Source of the DNA: Microterricola viridarii
GTDB taxonomy: Bacteria; Actinomycetota; Actinomycetes; Actinomycetales; Microbacteriaceae
Reading direction: 5' to 3'
NCBI RefSeq assembly: GCF_001542775.1
Contig: NZ_CP014145.1
Span: 2,480,001-2,544,000, forward strand
DNA: 64,000 nucleotides
Positions 45,163-54,040 of the stretch are shown piece by piece. Under the pieces are notes generated by a model that was not told the origin of the DNA, searched no databases, and worked only from the letters and a program-made list of their open reading frames with translations. Within the stretch, counting starts at the first letter, position 1. The number at the start of each line of letters is the position of its first letter. The position numbers and the translations under genes were made by a program.

Positions 45163-45266
45163 TTAGTTGTTGTTCTCGAACGCCGCGGAGCGGCGAGTTA
45201 GTTGTAGTTCTCGAACGCCGCGGCAGCGGCGAGCTAGTTGTTGTTGTCGAACGCCGCGGCGGCGAC
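45163..45266 (-). repeat. Triplicated 3' end of the DUF4177 gene
   Basis: Three 35-36-base units at 45163-45197, 45198-45233 and 45234-45266 share TAGTTGT(T/A)GTT and CGAACGCCGCGG. The last one is the true end of the DUF4177 gene; the other two repeat its terminal codons and stop downstream. Confidence 0.85.
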
Positions 45267-45461
45267 GCTGGCTGCGGCGGCACCGGCCGCAGCAGCGGCA
45301 GAGGTCTCGCCACCGACGGGGCGCTTGAGGTACGCGACGAGGCCGCCTTCGGGGCCGGTGACGACCTGCACCAACTCCCACCCCTCCGAGCCCCAATTGT
45401 TGAGGATCGCGGCCGTGTTGTGGATCATGAGCGGCGTCGTGATGTATTCCCAGCGAAGCAT
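45234..45461 (-). CDS. DUF4177-like small protein
   Basis: A 75-residue protein starting MLRWEYITTPL and containing WGSEGWELVQVV, the hallmark of DUF4177-type proteins. It ends in an Ala-rich tail and FDNNN. The role of the family is unknown. It precedes ridA, with two duplicated copies of its own gene end between them. ATG 45461 with AAAGG upstream. Confidence 0.85.
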   Translation of the reverse strand: MLRWEYITTPLMIHNTAAILNNWGSEGWELVQVVTGPEGGLVAYLKRPVGGETSAAAAAGAAAASVAAAAFDNNN

Positions 45462-45507
45462 TGCAAGCCTTTCAAACAGCGTGAATTCAAGGGTTTCCGG
45501 CCGCTCG

Positions 45508-45522
45508 CGCGTGTTACACGCG
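45508..45522. promoter_or_regulatory. Palindrome CGCGTGT-T-ACACGCG upstream of the PBP gene
   Basis: Seven-bp perfect arms around one T between the divergent DUF4177 and PBP genes. It may be an operator for either; no family is suggested by the sequence alone. Confidence 0.4.
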
Positions 45523-45621
45523 AGCCGGCTACGGAGGTTTGTCAGCTTTTCGCCTTAGGCTCCACTATATGTCTGAGCAAAACGTACAGCTGGCGGCGCC
45601 CTCGGGGGCTTCCTCGGCTTC

Positions 45622-48177
45622 GTGGGAATGAGCGCCGTCGCCGGTGTCCTCGTTGCCGCCGCAGTGACCCCCGCCATCGCACTCACCGGCGTTGCCGCCA
45701 ACGGCACCATCGACATGTTCGAGAACCTTCCCGGCTACCTGGAGATCACCGATCTCGCCGAGAGCTCCAACATCTACGTGACGCACGCCGACCAGAGCGT
45801 GCAGAAGATCGCAACTTTCTACGACCAGAACCGCCAGTCCGTCAAGTGGGACCAGGTCGCGCAGACCGTCAAGGACGCCGCGATCGCCGGTGAAGACCCC
45901 CGGTTCTATGAGCACGGCGGCGTCGACCTGCGCGGAACCGTTGCAGCGACGGTCGGGTACCTCATGCCCGGTGGCTCGGTGCGCGGTGGCTCGTCCATCA
46001 CGCAGCAGTACGTGAAGAACGTGCTCATCGAGACGAACATGAGCAAGGCGACGACCGAGGAAGACAAGCAGGCCGCCTACGAGGAGGCCACCGCTGAGTC
46101 TCCCGACCGCAAGCTCAAGGAGATGCGTTACGCGATCACCTTGGAGAAGACGTATTCCAAGGACGAGATCCTTCTCGGCTACCTGAACATCGCCCTCTTC
46201 GGCGGCCGTGTCTACGGCATCCAGGCCGCAGCCGAGTACTACTTCGGAGTGAGCGCGGCAGACCTCTCGATCGAGCAGGCCGCCGCCCTGATCGCAATCG
46301 TCAACAACCCCGACAACCTGCGGCTTGACCGGCCGGACAGCGAGGAGAACGGCGCGGCCAACGGCTACGCGAGAACCCTCGACAGGCGCAACTACATCAT
46401 CAAGGCCATGCTCGAACACGGCAAGATCACGCAGGAGCAGTTCGACGTCTCCTACAACTCGCCGATCACGCCGAACATTGTGCAGCCGAGCACCGGATGC
46501 CAGACGGCCGGCGGTTCCGCCTACTTCTGTGACTACGTCACCAAGATCATCGAGAACGACCCCGCTTTCGGTGCCACGGAGGACGACCGCATGGCCCTCC
46601 TGCGCGAGGGTGGCCTGGAGATCTACACCACACTCGACATGGACCTGCAGAACGCGGCCGAGGCGGCCGTCGCTCAGTACGTGCCCTTCTCGTCCGATCA
46701 GATGGACGTCGGCGGTGTCATCGTCAGCGTGCAGCCAGGCACCGGCAAGGTGCTCGCCATGGCGCAGAACAAGATCTACAGCCAGGACGGCGAGGTTCTC
46801 GCGGCCAACCCCGACCACTCGGCCATCAACTACAACACCGACAAGGCGTACGGCGGGTCCAGCGGATTCCAGCCGGGCTCGACCTACAAGGTCTTCACCG
46901 TCGGCGAGTGGCTGAAGGAGGGCCACTCGCTCAACGAGAGCATCGATGGCCGCAAGCGCAGTGACTGGGGCACCTTCCGGGACAGCTGCGCACCGGGCGG
47001 CACTGACAGTTTCCCCGGCTACGCCCCTGGCAATGACGAGGGCGGCAACGGCGGCACCTACACCGCGCTCAGCGCGACAACGAGTTCCGTCAACACCGGC
47101 TTCATCGCGATGGCCAAGCAGCTGGACCTCTGCGGAATCAAGAGCACCGCCGAGGCATTCGGTGTGCACCGTGCCAACGGCGAAGAGTTGGGCCACAGCG
47201 CAGGAACGGTCCTCGGCACCGAGGAGATCGCGCCGCTGACGATGGCGAGCGCCTTTGCGGGCATCGCGGCCAACGGCATGGTCTGCAAGCCCAACGCCAT
47301 CGCGAGCATCACCCACCGCGACGGCAGCGCCGTCAAGCTCAAGGACGGCTCTGAGCTGCAGATCCCGAACGGCGACTGCGCGCAGACCGTCGCGCCGGAG
47401 GTTGCTTCCGGCATGGCCTACGCCATGCAGAAGGTCATGAGCAGCGGAACCGGTCAGTCCTCGAGCTGGCGCATCGACAACCAGGTTCCGATGATCGGTA
47501 AGACCGGTACGACCGACGAGAATGAGGCCACCTGGATGAGCGGCGCGACCACCAAGGTCGCCACCGTCGCCGGCGTCTTCAACGCCTCCGGCCACGTCAA
47601 CCTGCGCCGCACCTACTTCAATGACATCCAGGCCGCCGTGCTCCGCCACTCGATGTGGCCCGCGGTGATGAACGTCGCCATCAACAAGTTCGGCGGAGAT
47701 GCCTTTGCCGAGCCGCCGAGCTCCGCGTTGAAGACGGTCTACGCCGCGGTCCCCGATGTGCGTGGCAAGAGCCTCGACGAGGCGAAGCGACTCATTGAGG
47801 GTGCCGGTTTCGGGTTCTCCGACGGCGGCCCGGTTGACTCCGAGCTGCCAGCCGGCCAGGTCTCCGGCACCGATCCCGCCGGTGAGGCCGCAAAGGGCTC
47901 GGTCGTGACCGTGTTCACCAGCAACGGCCAGATGGTCCTGCTGCCGAACGTTGTCGGCAAGAGCTTCGACGAGGCCCGCAACGCCCTCGGCGGGTTCGCC
48001 GTGGAGAAGAAAGAACAGAAGGTCACCGACAAAAAGCAGGACGGCAAGGTCATCTCCAGTGACCCGGGCGCAGGCAACCCGGTCAAGTCGGGCCAGACAG
48101 TGACCCTGACGGTCGGCAAGTTCGAAGACAAGGGCAACCCCGACACCGGAAACGGCGCCGAGCAGGGCAACGGATAG
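45622..48177 (+). CDS. Bifunctional penicillin-binding protein (class A) with PASTA domains; 5' end frameshifted
   Basis: The 851-codon frame from GTG 45622 encodes a membrane anchor, a GT51 transglycosylase (catalytic Glu about 91 in GEDPRFYEHGG), a transpeptidase (Ser420 in STYK, SVN at 489-491, KTG at 630-632) and two C-terminal PASTA repeats (VPDVRGKSLDEA and LPNVVGKSFDEA). It builds and crosslinks peptidoglycan. The likely true start is ATG 45569, giving MSEQ then KRTAGGALGGF, but only if one A is restored in CAAAAC near 45578-45583. The metallophosphoesterase start overlaps its stop (TAGTG). Confidence 0.9.
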   Translation: MGMSAVAGVLVAAAVTPAIALTGVAANGTIDMFENLPGYLEITDLAESSNIYVTHADQSVQKIATFYDQNRQSVKWDQVAQTVKDAAIAGEDPRFYEHGGVDLRGTVAATVGYLMPGGSVRGGSSITQQYVKNVLIETNMSKATTEEDKQAAYEEATAESPDRKLKEMRYAITLEKTYSKDEILLGYLNIALFGGRVYGIQAAAEYYFGVSAADLSIEQAAALIAIVNNPDNLRLDRPDSEENGAANGYARTLDRRNYIIKAMLEHGKITQEQFDVSYNSPITPNIVQPSTGCQTAGGSAYFCDYVTKIIENDPAFGATEDDRMALLREGGLEIYTTLDMDLQNAAEAAVAQYVPFSSDQMDVGGVIVSVQPGTGKVLAMAQNKIYSQDGEVLAANPDHSAINYNTDKAYGGSSGFQPGSTYKVFTVGEWLKEGHSLNESIDGRKRSDWGTFRDSCAPGGTDSFPGYAPGNDEGGNGGTYTALSATTSSVNTGFIAMAKQLDLCGIKSTAEAFGVHRANGEELGHSAGTVLGTEEIAPLTMASAFAGIAANGMVCKPNAIASITHRDGSAVKLKDGSELQIPNGDCAQTVAPEVASGMAYAMQKVMSSGTGQSSSWRIDNQVPMIGKTGTTDENEATWMSGATTKVATVAGVFNASGHVNLRRTYFNDIQAAVLRHSMWPAVMNVAINKFGGDAFAEPPSSALKTVYAAVPDVRGKSLDEAKRLIEGAGFGFSDGGPVDSELPAGQVSGTDPAGEAAKGSVVTVFTSNGQMVLLPNVVGKSFDEARNALGGFAVEKKEQKVTDKKQDGKVISSDPGAGNPVKSGQTVTLTVGKFEDKGNPDTGNGAEQGNG

Positions 48178-49202
48178 TGCCCTCCGGAGCATCCGCACGA
48201 TCCGCTGCGGTGGCCACCTCGGTGGTCGCCGCAGCGGGCCTCGCCGCCCTCGCCTGGGGCACCCTGATCGAACGCAAGCGCTACACCCTGCGTGAAGTCA
48301 CCGTTCCGGTACTGCCCACCGGGGCCGCCCCGCTGAAGGTGCTGCACCTCTCCGACCTGCACATGGCGCCCTGGCAGCGCGACAAGCAGGACTGGGTGCG
48401 CAGCCTGGCCGACCTGCAGCCAGACCTCATCGTCGACACCGGCGACAACCTGGGCCACCCAGACGGCGTAACCGGAATCGCCAGAGCGTTCGAGCGCTTC
48501 CGCGGCATCCCCGGAGTGCACGTCAACGGCTCCAACGACTACTTCGGCCCGAGCCCGAAGAACCCTCTGCTCTACTTCGGCGGTCCCTCCCGTGCGCCCC
48601 GCACGGCCGCAAGGCTCGATATCGACGCACTGCACCGGGTGTTCGACGAACTCGGCTGGATCGACCTGAACAACGCAGCGGCCGCGCTCGACATCCGTGG
48701 GACCCATTTCGAGTTCTTCGGCGTCGACGACCCGCACCGCAACTTCGACCGCCTCGAGCTGATCGCCGGCGCCATCGACGAGATGCGCGCCAATGACCCC
48801 CTGTTCGACGAGCAGTGGCCAGACGGAGAGGATGCCGCGGCGTTGCGCCCAACGGTCACCGTCGGCGTGCTGCACGCGCCCTACCAACGCGTTCTCAACT
48901 CCTTCGTCAACCACGGTGCCCAGCTGATCCTCGCCGGGCACACACACGGCGGCCAGGTCTGCGTTCCGGGCTTCGGCGCGCTGGTGACCAACTGCGACAT
49001 CCCGCGAGACAAGGTGAAGGGCTTGAGCCTCTGGCAGCACGGCCTGCGCACCGCGTTTCTCAATGTTTCCGCGGGTCTGGGCACGTCGATCTACGCCCCG
49101 GTGCGCTTCGCCTGCCCGCCGGAGGCCACGCTCATCACCCTCGTCGCCGCCCCTGATCGGGCAGTGGTCAGAGCACCCAGAAAAATCGGGTATTCTTATT
49201 GA
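48177..49202 (+). CDS. Membrane-associated metallophosphoesterase
   Basis: A 341-residue calcineurin-like phosphoesterase with an N-terminal helix (VVAAAGLAALAWGTL). The metal motifs are LSDLH, VDTGDN, NGSND (where GNHD is usual) and GHTHGGQ. It may hydrolyse a lipid-linked or nucleotide phosphodiester at the membrane face. The GTG at 48177 shares a base with the PBP stop, so it is cotranscribed with the PBP. A PBP-phosphoesterase pair is a common actinobacterial arrangement as I recall. Confidence 0.88.
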   Translation: MPSGASARSAAVATSVVAAAGLAALAWGTLIERKRYTLREVTVPVLPTGAAPLKVLHLSDLHMAPWQRDKQDWVRSLADLQPDLIVDTGDNLGHPDGVTGIARAFERFRGIPGVHVNGSNDYFGPSPKNPLLYFGGPSRAPRTAARLDIDALHRVFDELGWIDLNNAAAALDIRGTHFEFFGVDDPHRNFDRLELIAGAIDEMRANDPLFDEQWPDGEDAAALRPTVTVGVLHAPYQRVLNSFVNHGAQLILAGHTHGGQVCVPGFGALVTNCDIPRDKVKGLSLWQHGLRTAFLNVSAGLGTSIYAPVRFACPPEATLITLVAAPDRAVVRAPRKIGYSY

Positions 49203-49232
49203 GGTCGTTAGCGACTATGACTTTCGGGTCAT

Positions 49233-49306
49233 CGGGGTATGGCGCAGCTTGGTAGCGCGCGTCGTTCGGGACGACGAGGTCGCAGGTTCAAATCCTGTTA
49301 CCCCGA
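49233..49306 (+). tRNA. tRNA-Pro (anticodon CGG)
   Basis: The acceptor stem CGGGGTA/TACCCCG, anticodon loop TTCGGGA within CGTCG/CGACG and T loop GGTTCAAATCC form a complete cloverleaf. The anticodon CGG reads CCG. CCA is not encoded. Confidence 0.95.
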
Positions 49307-49350
49307 CATACGGGCAGTTCTCAAAACTGCTTGCAAAACTGCAATAACGG

Positions 49351-49385
49351 AATCGCTCCTGATGAGAATCAGGAGCGATTTTCTG
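49351..49385 (+). terminator. Intrinsic terminator after tRNA-Pro
   Basis: A perfect 13-bp stem (49351-49363 with 49368-49380), GAGA loop, followed by TTTCTG. Confidence 0.85.
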
Positions 49386-49746
49386 TTTCCGGCGTGCTTT
49401 TGTGCGTTCCGGAGCTCTGCCTAGTCTTCTGAGCCTTTTCGGCGGGCGATTTCGCGCCGGATAACGACTTCCAGGCGCACCTCCCCTCCGATGCGCTGGA
49501 GGGGTACACCGCCTCTGAGTTGCCAGCGCGGCCGTGCGCGCCGCGCCAGTACACGGTTCTGCGAAAGAGCAGTCCGCGATCTCGGGCGAGCAGCTCACGT
49601 TGCTCGGCTGCAGAACGGACGGCAAGGGTGGAGTCGTCGACATCAGCTTCGTAGGCCGCATCGAGGCCGATCCGGCGGTCGTCATCGGATGCGGTGACGC
49701 GCTGCGCACTGCGTGCCGCTCCCGCGATCCGAATCGCCGCGCTCAT
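49369..49746 (-). CDS. Weak candidate small protein
   Basis: A 125-codon minus frame begins ATG 49746 and gives a polar, Arg/Ala/Ser-rich product with no known motif. It has no ribosome site and its end runs into the tRNA-Pro terminator. It may be a decayed gene or chance. The stretch 49386-49841 otherwise shows nothing clear. Confidence 0.25.
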   Translation of the reverse strand: MSAAIRIAGAARSAQRVTASDDDRRIGLDAAYEADVDDSTLAVRSAAEQRELLARDRGLLFRRTVYWRGAHGRAGNSEAVYPSSASEGRCAWKSLSGAKSPAEKAQKTRQSSGTHKSTPETENRS

Positions 49747-49841
49747 CCGGCGTGTTGGGTGTGTTTCCGCCGATAGGATCGGGTTCTCTTTGCGGTGACG
49801 ATGCTGTCGGTCTCCGTCTCCTCTCCAGACAGGGAAACAAC

Positions 49842-52562
49842 GTGCGTCTTCGCCCCATCGCCATCACCGCCGTTGCTGCGCTCGCTTTGACGCTCGGTTG
49901 GCCGAGTGCTGCATTCGCCGCAGCGCCCACAGTGAGCTTCTTCACGATCGACAACACACCCCTGACCGCAAGCATTTCAATGGGGGCCCTGACGCTCAAA
50001 GCCGACGATACTTCGGCCGTCACGATCACTTTCTCCGAACCCGTCGTGGGCTTCAACAACGCCGACCTCGCCATTGAAAACGGCACGCTGTCAGTCCTGA
50101 GCTCCTCCGACGACATGATGTGGATGGCCACCTTCGCTCCCGCGAACAACGTCGAAGCCCCTACCAACGTCATCTCGTTCAACCTGGCCGGAGTCACTGA
50201 CTATTTCGGAAACCCCGGCGTCGGCTGGACGAGCATTTCCTACGCCATCGACACTAAGCGCCCGACGGCCACCATTGAGTTGGACAAGAGCCTGCTCGGG
50301 ATCGGTGAAACCACCACGGCGACGATTACCTTCTCCGAAGAAGTTGTCGGCTTCACCGCGGCAGACCTCATCGTCGCCGGCGGAACCCCGTCGGGCCTGA
50401 CCCAGACCGCCGACCCCGTCATGTGGACGTTCACGCTCACGCCGACGGCGGGCTTCAACGGTAGCGGCTCTATTGGGCTGGCACCCGGCAGTTTCACGGA
50501 CGGATTCGGTAATTCCGGTTCTGGCGCCGCTGCGACCTTCACGACCGACAGCACTCGCCCGACCGCAAGTATCTCAATGTCGGACAGCGAGCTCACCGCC
50601 GGTGAGACCTCGACTGTCACGATCATTTTCTCCGAGGCCGTCACCCACTTCGACAATTCCGACCTGTCGATTGCAAACGGCACGCTGTCCGACGTGGCGT
50701 CCGGGGACGGCGGCATGACCTGGACGGCCACCTTCACCCCGACCGGCGGGATTTCTGACCCGACCAACCTCATCGTGCTCAACCTCACCGGCGTGAGGGA
50801 CCTCGCCGGAAACTTCGGTGCTGGCGTTAAATCCTCTCCGAACTACACGATCGACACGATGCGCCCGACGGCTACCATCTCGGTCGCACCGAGTGCGCTT
50901 GCGGTCGGCCTGACAGCCACGGTCACGGTCACCTTCTCCGAGGCCGTCACCGGCTTCGACAACGCCGACCTGACCATTGAGAACGGCGCACTGTCCGCCG
51001 TTGCGTCTTCCGACGGAGGCGTGACCTGGACGGCCACGTTCACCCCGACGGCCAATGTTTCTGACAGGACCAATGTCATCACGCTCGCCCTCACCGCAGT
51101 CACCAACGCTTCCGGGAACACCGGCGTCGGCACGATGAGCTCGAACAACTACGCGATCGACACGGCGCGTCCGACGGCGACGATTGTCGTGGCAGACAGC
51201 GCGCTCGGAATCGGCGAGACCTCCACGGTGACAATTGCGTTCTCCGAAGCTGTAACCGGCTTCGACGTATCACAACTCTCCGTGGCCAACGGCACGCTGA
51301 GCAATCTGACCACGAGTGATGGCATCACTTGGATTGCCACCCTCACGCCGACGGCGGGCATCGACGACAACACCAACCTGATCATGTTGGACCTCGGCGG
51401 CCTCATGGATGCGTTCGGCAATGTCGGCAGCAGCATCGGCATCTCGAACAACTACAGGATTGACCACCTCCGGCCGACCGCAACTATCGACCTGGCGAAG
51501 AAGGCGCTCACCGCCGGTGAGACCTCGCCCGTCACGGTCACCTTCTCCGAGGCCGTCGTCGGCTTCGACAACGCCGACCTGACCATTGAGAACGGCGCAC
51601 TGTCCGCTGTGGCGTCCTCCGACGGAGGCGTGACCTGGACGGCCACGTTCACCCCGGCGACCGATGTCTCTGACTCGACCAACGTCATCACACTCGACCT
51701 TGCCGGCGTGCGCGATGTGGCCGGCAATCCCGGTGTCGGCGGGGAGACATCCGTGAACTACGCGGTCGACACCGTGCGTCCGACGGCGAGTATTGTCGTG
51801 TCCGATTCATCGCTCACCGCCGGTGAGACCTCGCGCGTGACCGTCACCTTCTCCGAGGCCGTCGTCGACTTCGACAACGCCGACCTGACCGTTGAGAACG
51901 GCGCACTGTCCGCCGTGGCGTCCTCCGACGGAGGCGTGACCTGGACGGCCACGTTCACCCCGGCGACCGATGTCTCTGACTCGACCAACGTCATCACACT
52001 CGGCCTTGCCGGCGTGCGCGATGTGGCCGGCAACGCCGGTGTCGGCTCGGCGGTCTCTAACTCGTACTCCGTGGCCGCAGCGCCGCTGGCACTCGTCGTC
52101 ACGGTGTCGGACACCACGCTGGGCGCGGGGGAGACTTCCCTCGTCACATTCCGCTTCTCGCGAGCGGTCGTCGGATTCTCGAATGCCAACGTAACCGTGA
52201 CCGATGGCGCGCTGTCGCCCGTGACATCCGCCGACGGAGGCGTGACCTTCACCGCCACGTTCACTCCCGCCCAGAACACCCGCAGCACGGGCAATGTGAT
52301 CTCAGTGAACCTGGCCGGGGTGACTGATGCTTTCGGCGCAAGCGCCGGCGGCGCGGTTGTCGTGTCCAACTCCTTCGCGGTCGCCACGGCACCCGTCCCC
52401 GAAAAGACCCCGACGCCGGAAGAGACGCCAGCTGCCCCTACCGAGACGTCGGGGCTCGCCTCAACGGGAACCGACGCCAGCGGTGTCCTGGCTGCCGGGG
52501 CTCTGCTTGTGCTTCTCGGCGCCGCGGTCTCTGTTGCTCGCCGACGCGCCACACGCGCCTGA
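49842..52562 (+). CDS. Cell-wall-anchored surface protein with eight Ig-like repeats and an LASTG sorting signal
   Basis: A 906-residue exported protein. The signal peptide ends near SAAFAAAP. About eight repeats of 100 residues follow, each beginning RPTA(T/S)I and containing GETS-VT-TFSEAV-FDNADL and WTATFTP. The C-terminus has LASTG at about 872-876, a hydrophobic helix and ARRRATRA, a class E sortase-like signal. Repeats 6 and 7 are almost identical over about 190 bases, 300 bases apart. GTG 49842 follows AGGGAAACAAC; an in-frame longer form adds an implausible leader. It is likely an adhesin or stalk protein. Confidence 0.9.
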   Translation: MRLRPIAITAVAALALTLGWPSAAFAAAPTVSFFTIDNTPLTASISMGALTLKADDTSAVTITFSEPVVGFNNADLAIENGTLSVLSSSDDMMWMATFAPANNVEAPTNVISFNLAGVTDYFGNPGVGWTSISYAIDTKRPTATIELDKSLLGIGETTTATITFSEEVVGFTAADLIVAGGTPSGLTQTADPVMWTFTLTPTAGFNGSGSIGLAPGSFTDGFGNSGSGAAATFTTDSTRPTASISMSDSELTAGETSTVTIIFSEAVTHFDNSDLSIANGTLSDVASGDGGMTWTATFTPTGGISDPTNLIVLNLTGVRDLAGNFGAGVKSSPNYTIDTMRPTATISVAPSALAVGLTATVTVTFSEAVTGFDNADLTIENGALSAVASSDGGVTWTATFTPTANVSDRTNVITLALTAVTNASGNTGVGTMSSNNYAIDTARPTATIVVADSALGIGETSTVTIAFSEAVTGFDVSQLSVANGTLSNLTTSDGITWIATLTPTAGIDDNTNLIMLDLGGLMDAFGNVGSSIGISNNYRIDHLRPTATIDLAKKALTAGETSPVTVTFSEAVVGFDNADLTIENGALSAVASSDGGVTWTATFTPATDVSDSTNVITLDLAGVRDVAGNPGVGGETSVNYAVDTVRPTASIVVSDSSLTAGETSRVTVTFSEAVVDFDNADLTVENGALSAVASSDGGVTWTATFTPATDVSDSTNVITLGLAGVRDVAGNAGVGSAVSNSYSVAAAPLALVVTVSDTTLGAGETSLVTFRFSRAVVGFSNANVTVTDGALSPVTSADGGVTFTATFTPAQNTRSTGNVISVNLAGVTDAFGASAGGAVVVSNSFAVATAPVPEKTPTPEETPAAPTETSGLASTGTDASGVLAAGALLVLLGAAVSVARRRATRA

Positions 52563-52699
52563 GAAGGATAGAGTCGGCGCCAGAGGCGCAGCTTGCCGTA
52601 GACATCGCAGCTCAACGGCGGCCTCACTGTGTTGGATCTGCCCTCACTACGATGCGGCGCTGGAGTGGACCGCGAAGATGACTGCAGCACCGTCCGCTG

Positions 52700-52738
52700 A
52701 AGAGCGAATCAGGGCTTCGGCCCTCGTCCTCTTTTTGT
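52700..52738 (+). terminator. Terminator after the Ig-repeat gene
   Basis: AGGGC-TTCG-GCCCT at 52711-52724 with outer AAGAG/CTCTT pairing is followed by TTTTTG. It is about 140 bases after the stop, so a longer untranslated end is implied. Confidence 0.65.
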
Positions 52739-52772
52739 TTGCCTGGTTCTGCTGAGCCCGGCGAGCACCCGG

Positions 52773-53213
52773 ATGCGCGCGCGATATATTCGGAGTGTGC
52801 GTTCAACGGGGGTAAGACGGGGCTTGTTTGCGGCCTATCTGGTCGCGCTGGCGCTGATTGTCTTCACGCCGGGGTCGGACGCAGAACGGGTGACCGGGAT
52901 TCTGGCGTCCGTGGCCCATGCGGTCGAAGCGTGGGGCGTGCCTTTCGAACTGGGCTACGGCGTGCTCGAGTTCGGCGCGAACATTGTGTTGTTCGTGCCG
53001 TTCGGGCTGTTGCTGGGGATGAACGCGCCGCTCTGGCATCCGTGGCTCGTCGTCGCGACCGGCCTCGCCACGAGCTGCCTGATCGAGTTCGTGCAGCTGG
53101 GGCTGCCCAGCCGCTTCTCGACGGCCTCCGACTTGCTCGCCAACACATTGGGCACGGTGTTGGGCGTCGCGCTGCTCGCGCTCTGGCGGCAGGCAGCTGC
53201 CCGCCGCCCCTAG
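52773..53213 (+). CDS. VanZ-family membrane protein
   Basis: A 146-residue protein with four hydrophobic segments and the VanZ pattern FGANIVLFVPFGLLLG and CLIEFVQLGLPSRFSTASDLLANTLG. VanZ proteins are linked to glycopeptide resistance in enterococci, but most actinobacterial members have no known role. GTG 52797 is an alternative start: a TATATT box ends six bases before it, suggesting a leaderless transcript. Confidence 0.85.
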   Translation: MRARYIRSVRSTGVRRGLFAAYLVALALIVFTPGSDAERVTGILASVAHAVEAWGVPFELGYGVLEFGANIVLFVPFGLLLGMNAPLWHPWLVVATGLATSCLIEFVQLGLPSRFSTASDLLANTLGTVLGVALLALWRQAAARRP

Positions 53214-53219
53214 GCTGCT

Positions 53220-53984
53220 TTAGGCCGCGGCGAGGCCGCGCTCAAGCAGGCCCTCGACGACGACGACAGTGTCGCGCCATCCGTGCACGGCGAAGCACTC
53301 GACGCCCATTGCCTTCACCGGGTAGTCGTTGCCGCCCTCATCGAGGCGGTCGCCGACGAAGAGCATCTCGTCGAGAGCGATCCCCGTCGCCTCGACCAGC
53401 TTGCGCATGCCGTAGGCCTTGTCGACTCCGCGCTTGGTGATGTCGATGGAGGTGGAGCCGCCGGAGCGCACCTCGAGGTCGAGCAGTTCCAGGGCCACAG
53501 CGTCGCGCAGCGCACCCTTCTTGACACCGTCGGTGTCCCAGGCTGCCTTCGCGTCAACGGGAGCCTTCTGGCCGAGCGCCGAGAACGTGATCTGCGAGCC
53601 GCGGTCCTCGAGGATCGGGCCCCAGGTCTCCAGCTCCCAGTAGCCGAGCGCCTTCGCGTTGCGCTCGACCGACTCCAGCGCGCGCGCCTTCTCGTCGTCG
53701 CTCAACACCTCGGCGTAGCGCTGCGCCCACGCACCCTGCTCGAAGCGCAGGTACTGGGTGCCGCAGGTCGGCATCAGGTGCAGGCGTGAGAGGAGCGCCT
53801 CGTCGTCGATGTCGAGCACCTCCAGCACCTGATTCTGGAACTGCGTGTAGTTACCGCCGGAGATGATGCACACCTCGGCGACCTCGAGCAGGCGCAGCAG
53901 GACGGCGGCCATTTCGGGGTCGAGCGGCGACTTCGATGCCGCCAGGGTGTCGTCAAGGTCAAAGGCTACGAGCTTAGTAGTCAT
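53220..53984 (-). CDS. HAD-IIB family hydrolase (phosphomannomutase-like cap)
   Basis: A 254-residue HAD phosphatase with the nucleophile motif FDLDDTLA, the second motif IISGGN, a conserved Lys/Thr-rich TKRGVDKAYG and the acidic motif FVGDRLDEGGND. The cap region resembles eukaryotic-type phosphomannomutase or sucrose-phosphate phosphatase. Substrate unknown, probably a sugar phosphate. It is convergent with VanZ, with a six-base gap. Confidence 0.88.
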   Translation of the reverse strand: MTTKLVAFDLDDTLAASKSPLDPEMAAVLLRLLEVAEVCIISGGNYTQFQNQVLEVLDIDDEALLSRLHLMPTCGTQYLRFEQGAWAQRYAEVLSDDEKARALESVERNAKALGYWELETWGPILEDRGSQITFSALGQKAPVDAKAAWDTDGVKKGALRDAVALELLDLEVRSGGSTSIDITKRGVDKAYGMRKLVEATGIALDEMLFVGDRLDEGGNDYPVKAMGVECFAVHGWRDTVVVVEGLLERGLAAA

Positions 53985-54040
53985 GGTTCTTCTAGTTTAG
54001 CGGCGCGGCCACCCGGCGCCGGCGTTGGCCGGCCGGGCCG

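Noticed and set aside
45565..48198. An 877-codon open frame antisense to the PBP gene
   Set aside because: It mirrors the PBP through GC-rich third positions, has low-complexity Val/Asp/Arg composition and no motif; the PBP is certain.
49842..52562. A transposon or CRISPR explanation for the repeated DNA
   Set aside because: The repeats are in-frame protein domains with a signal peptide and sorting signal.
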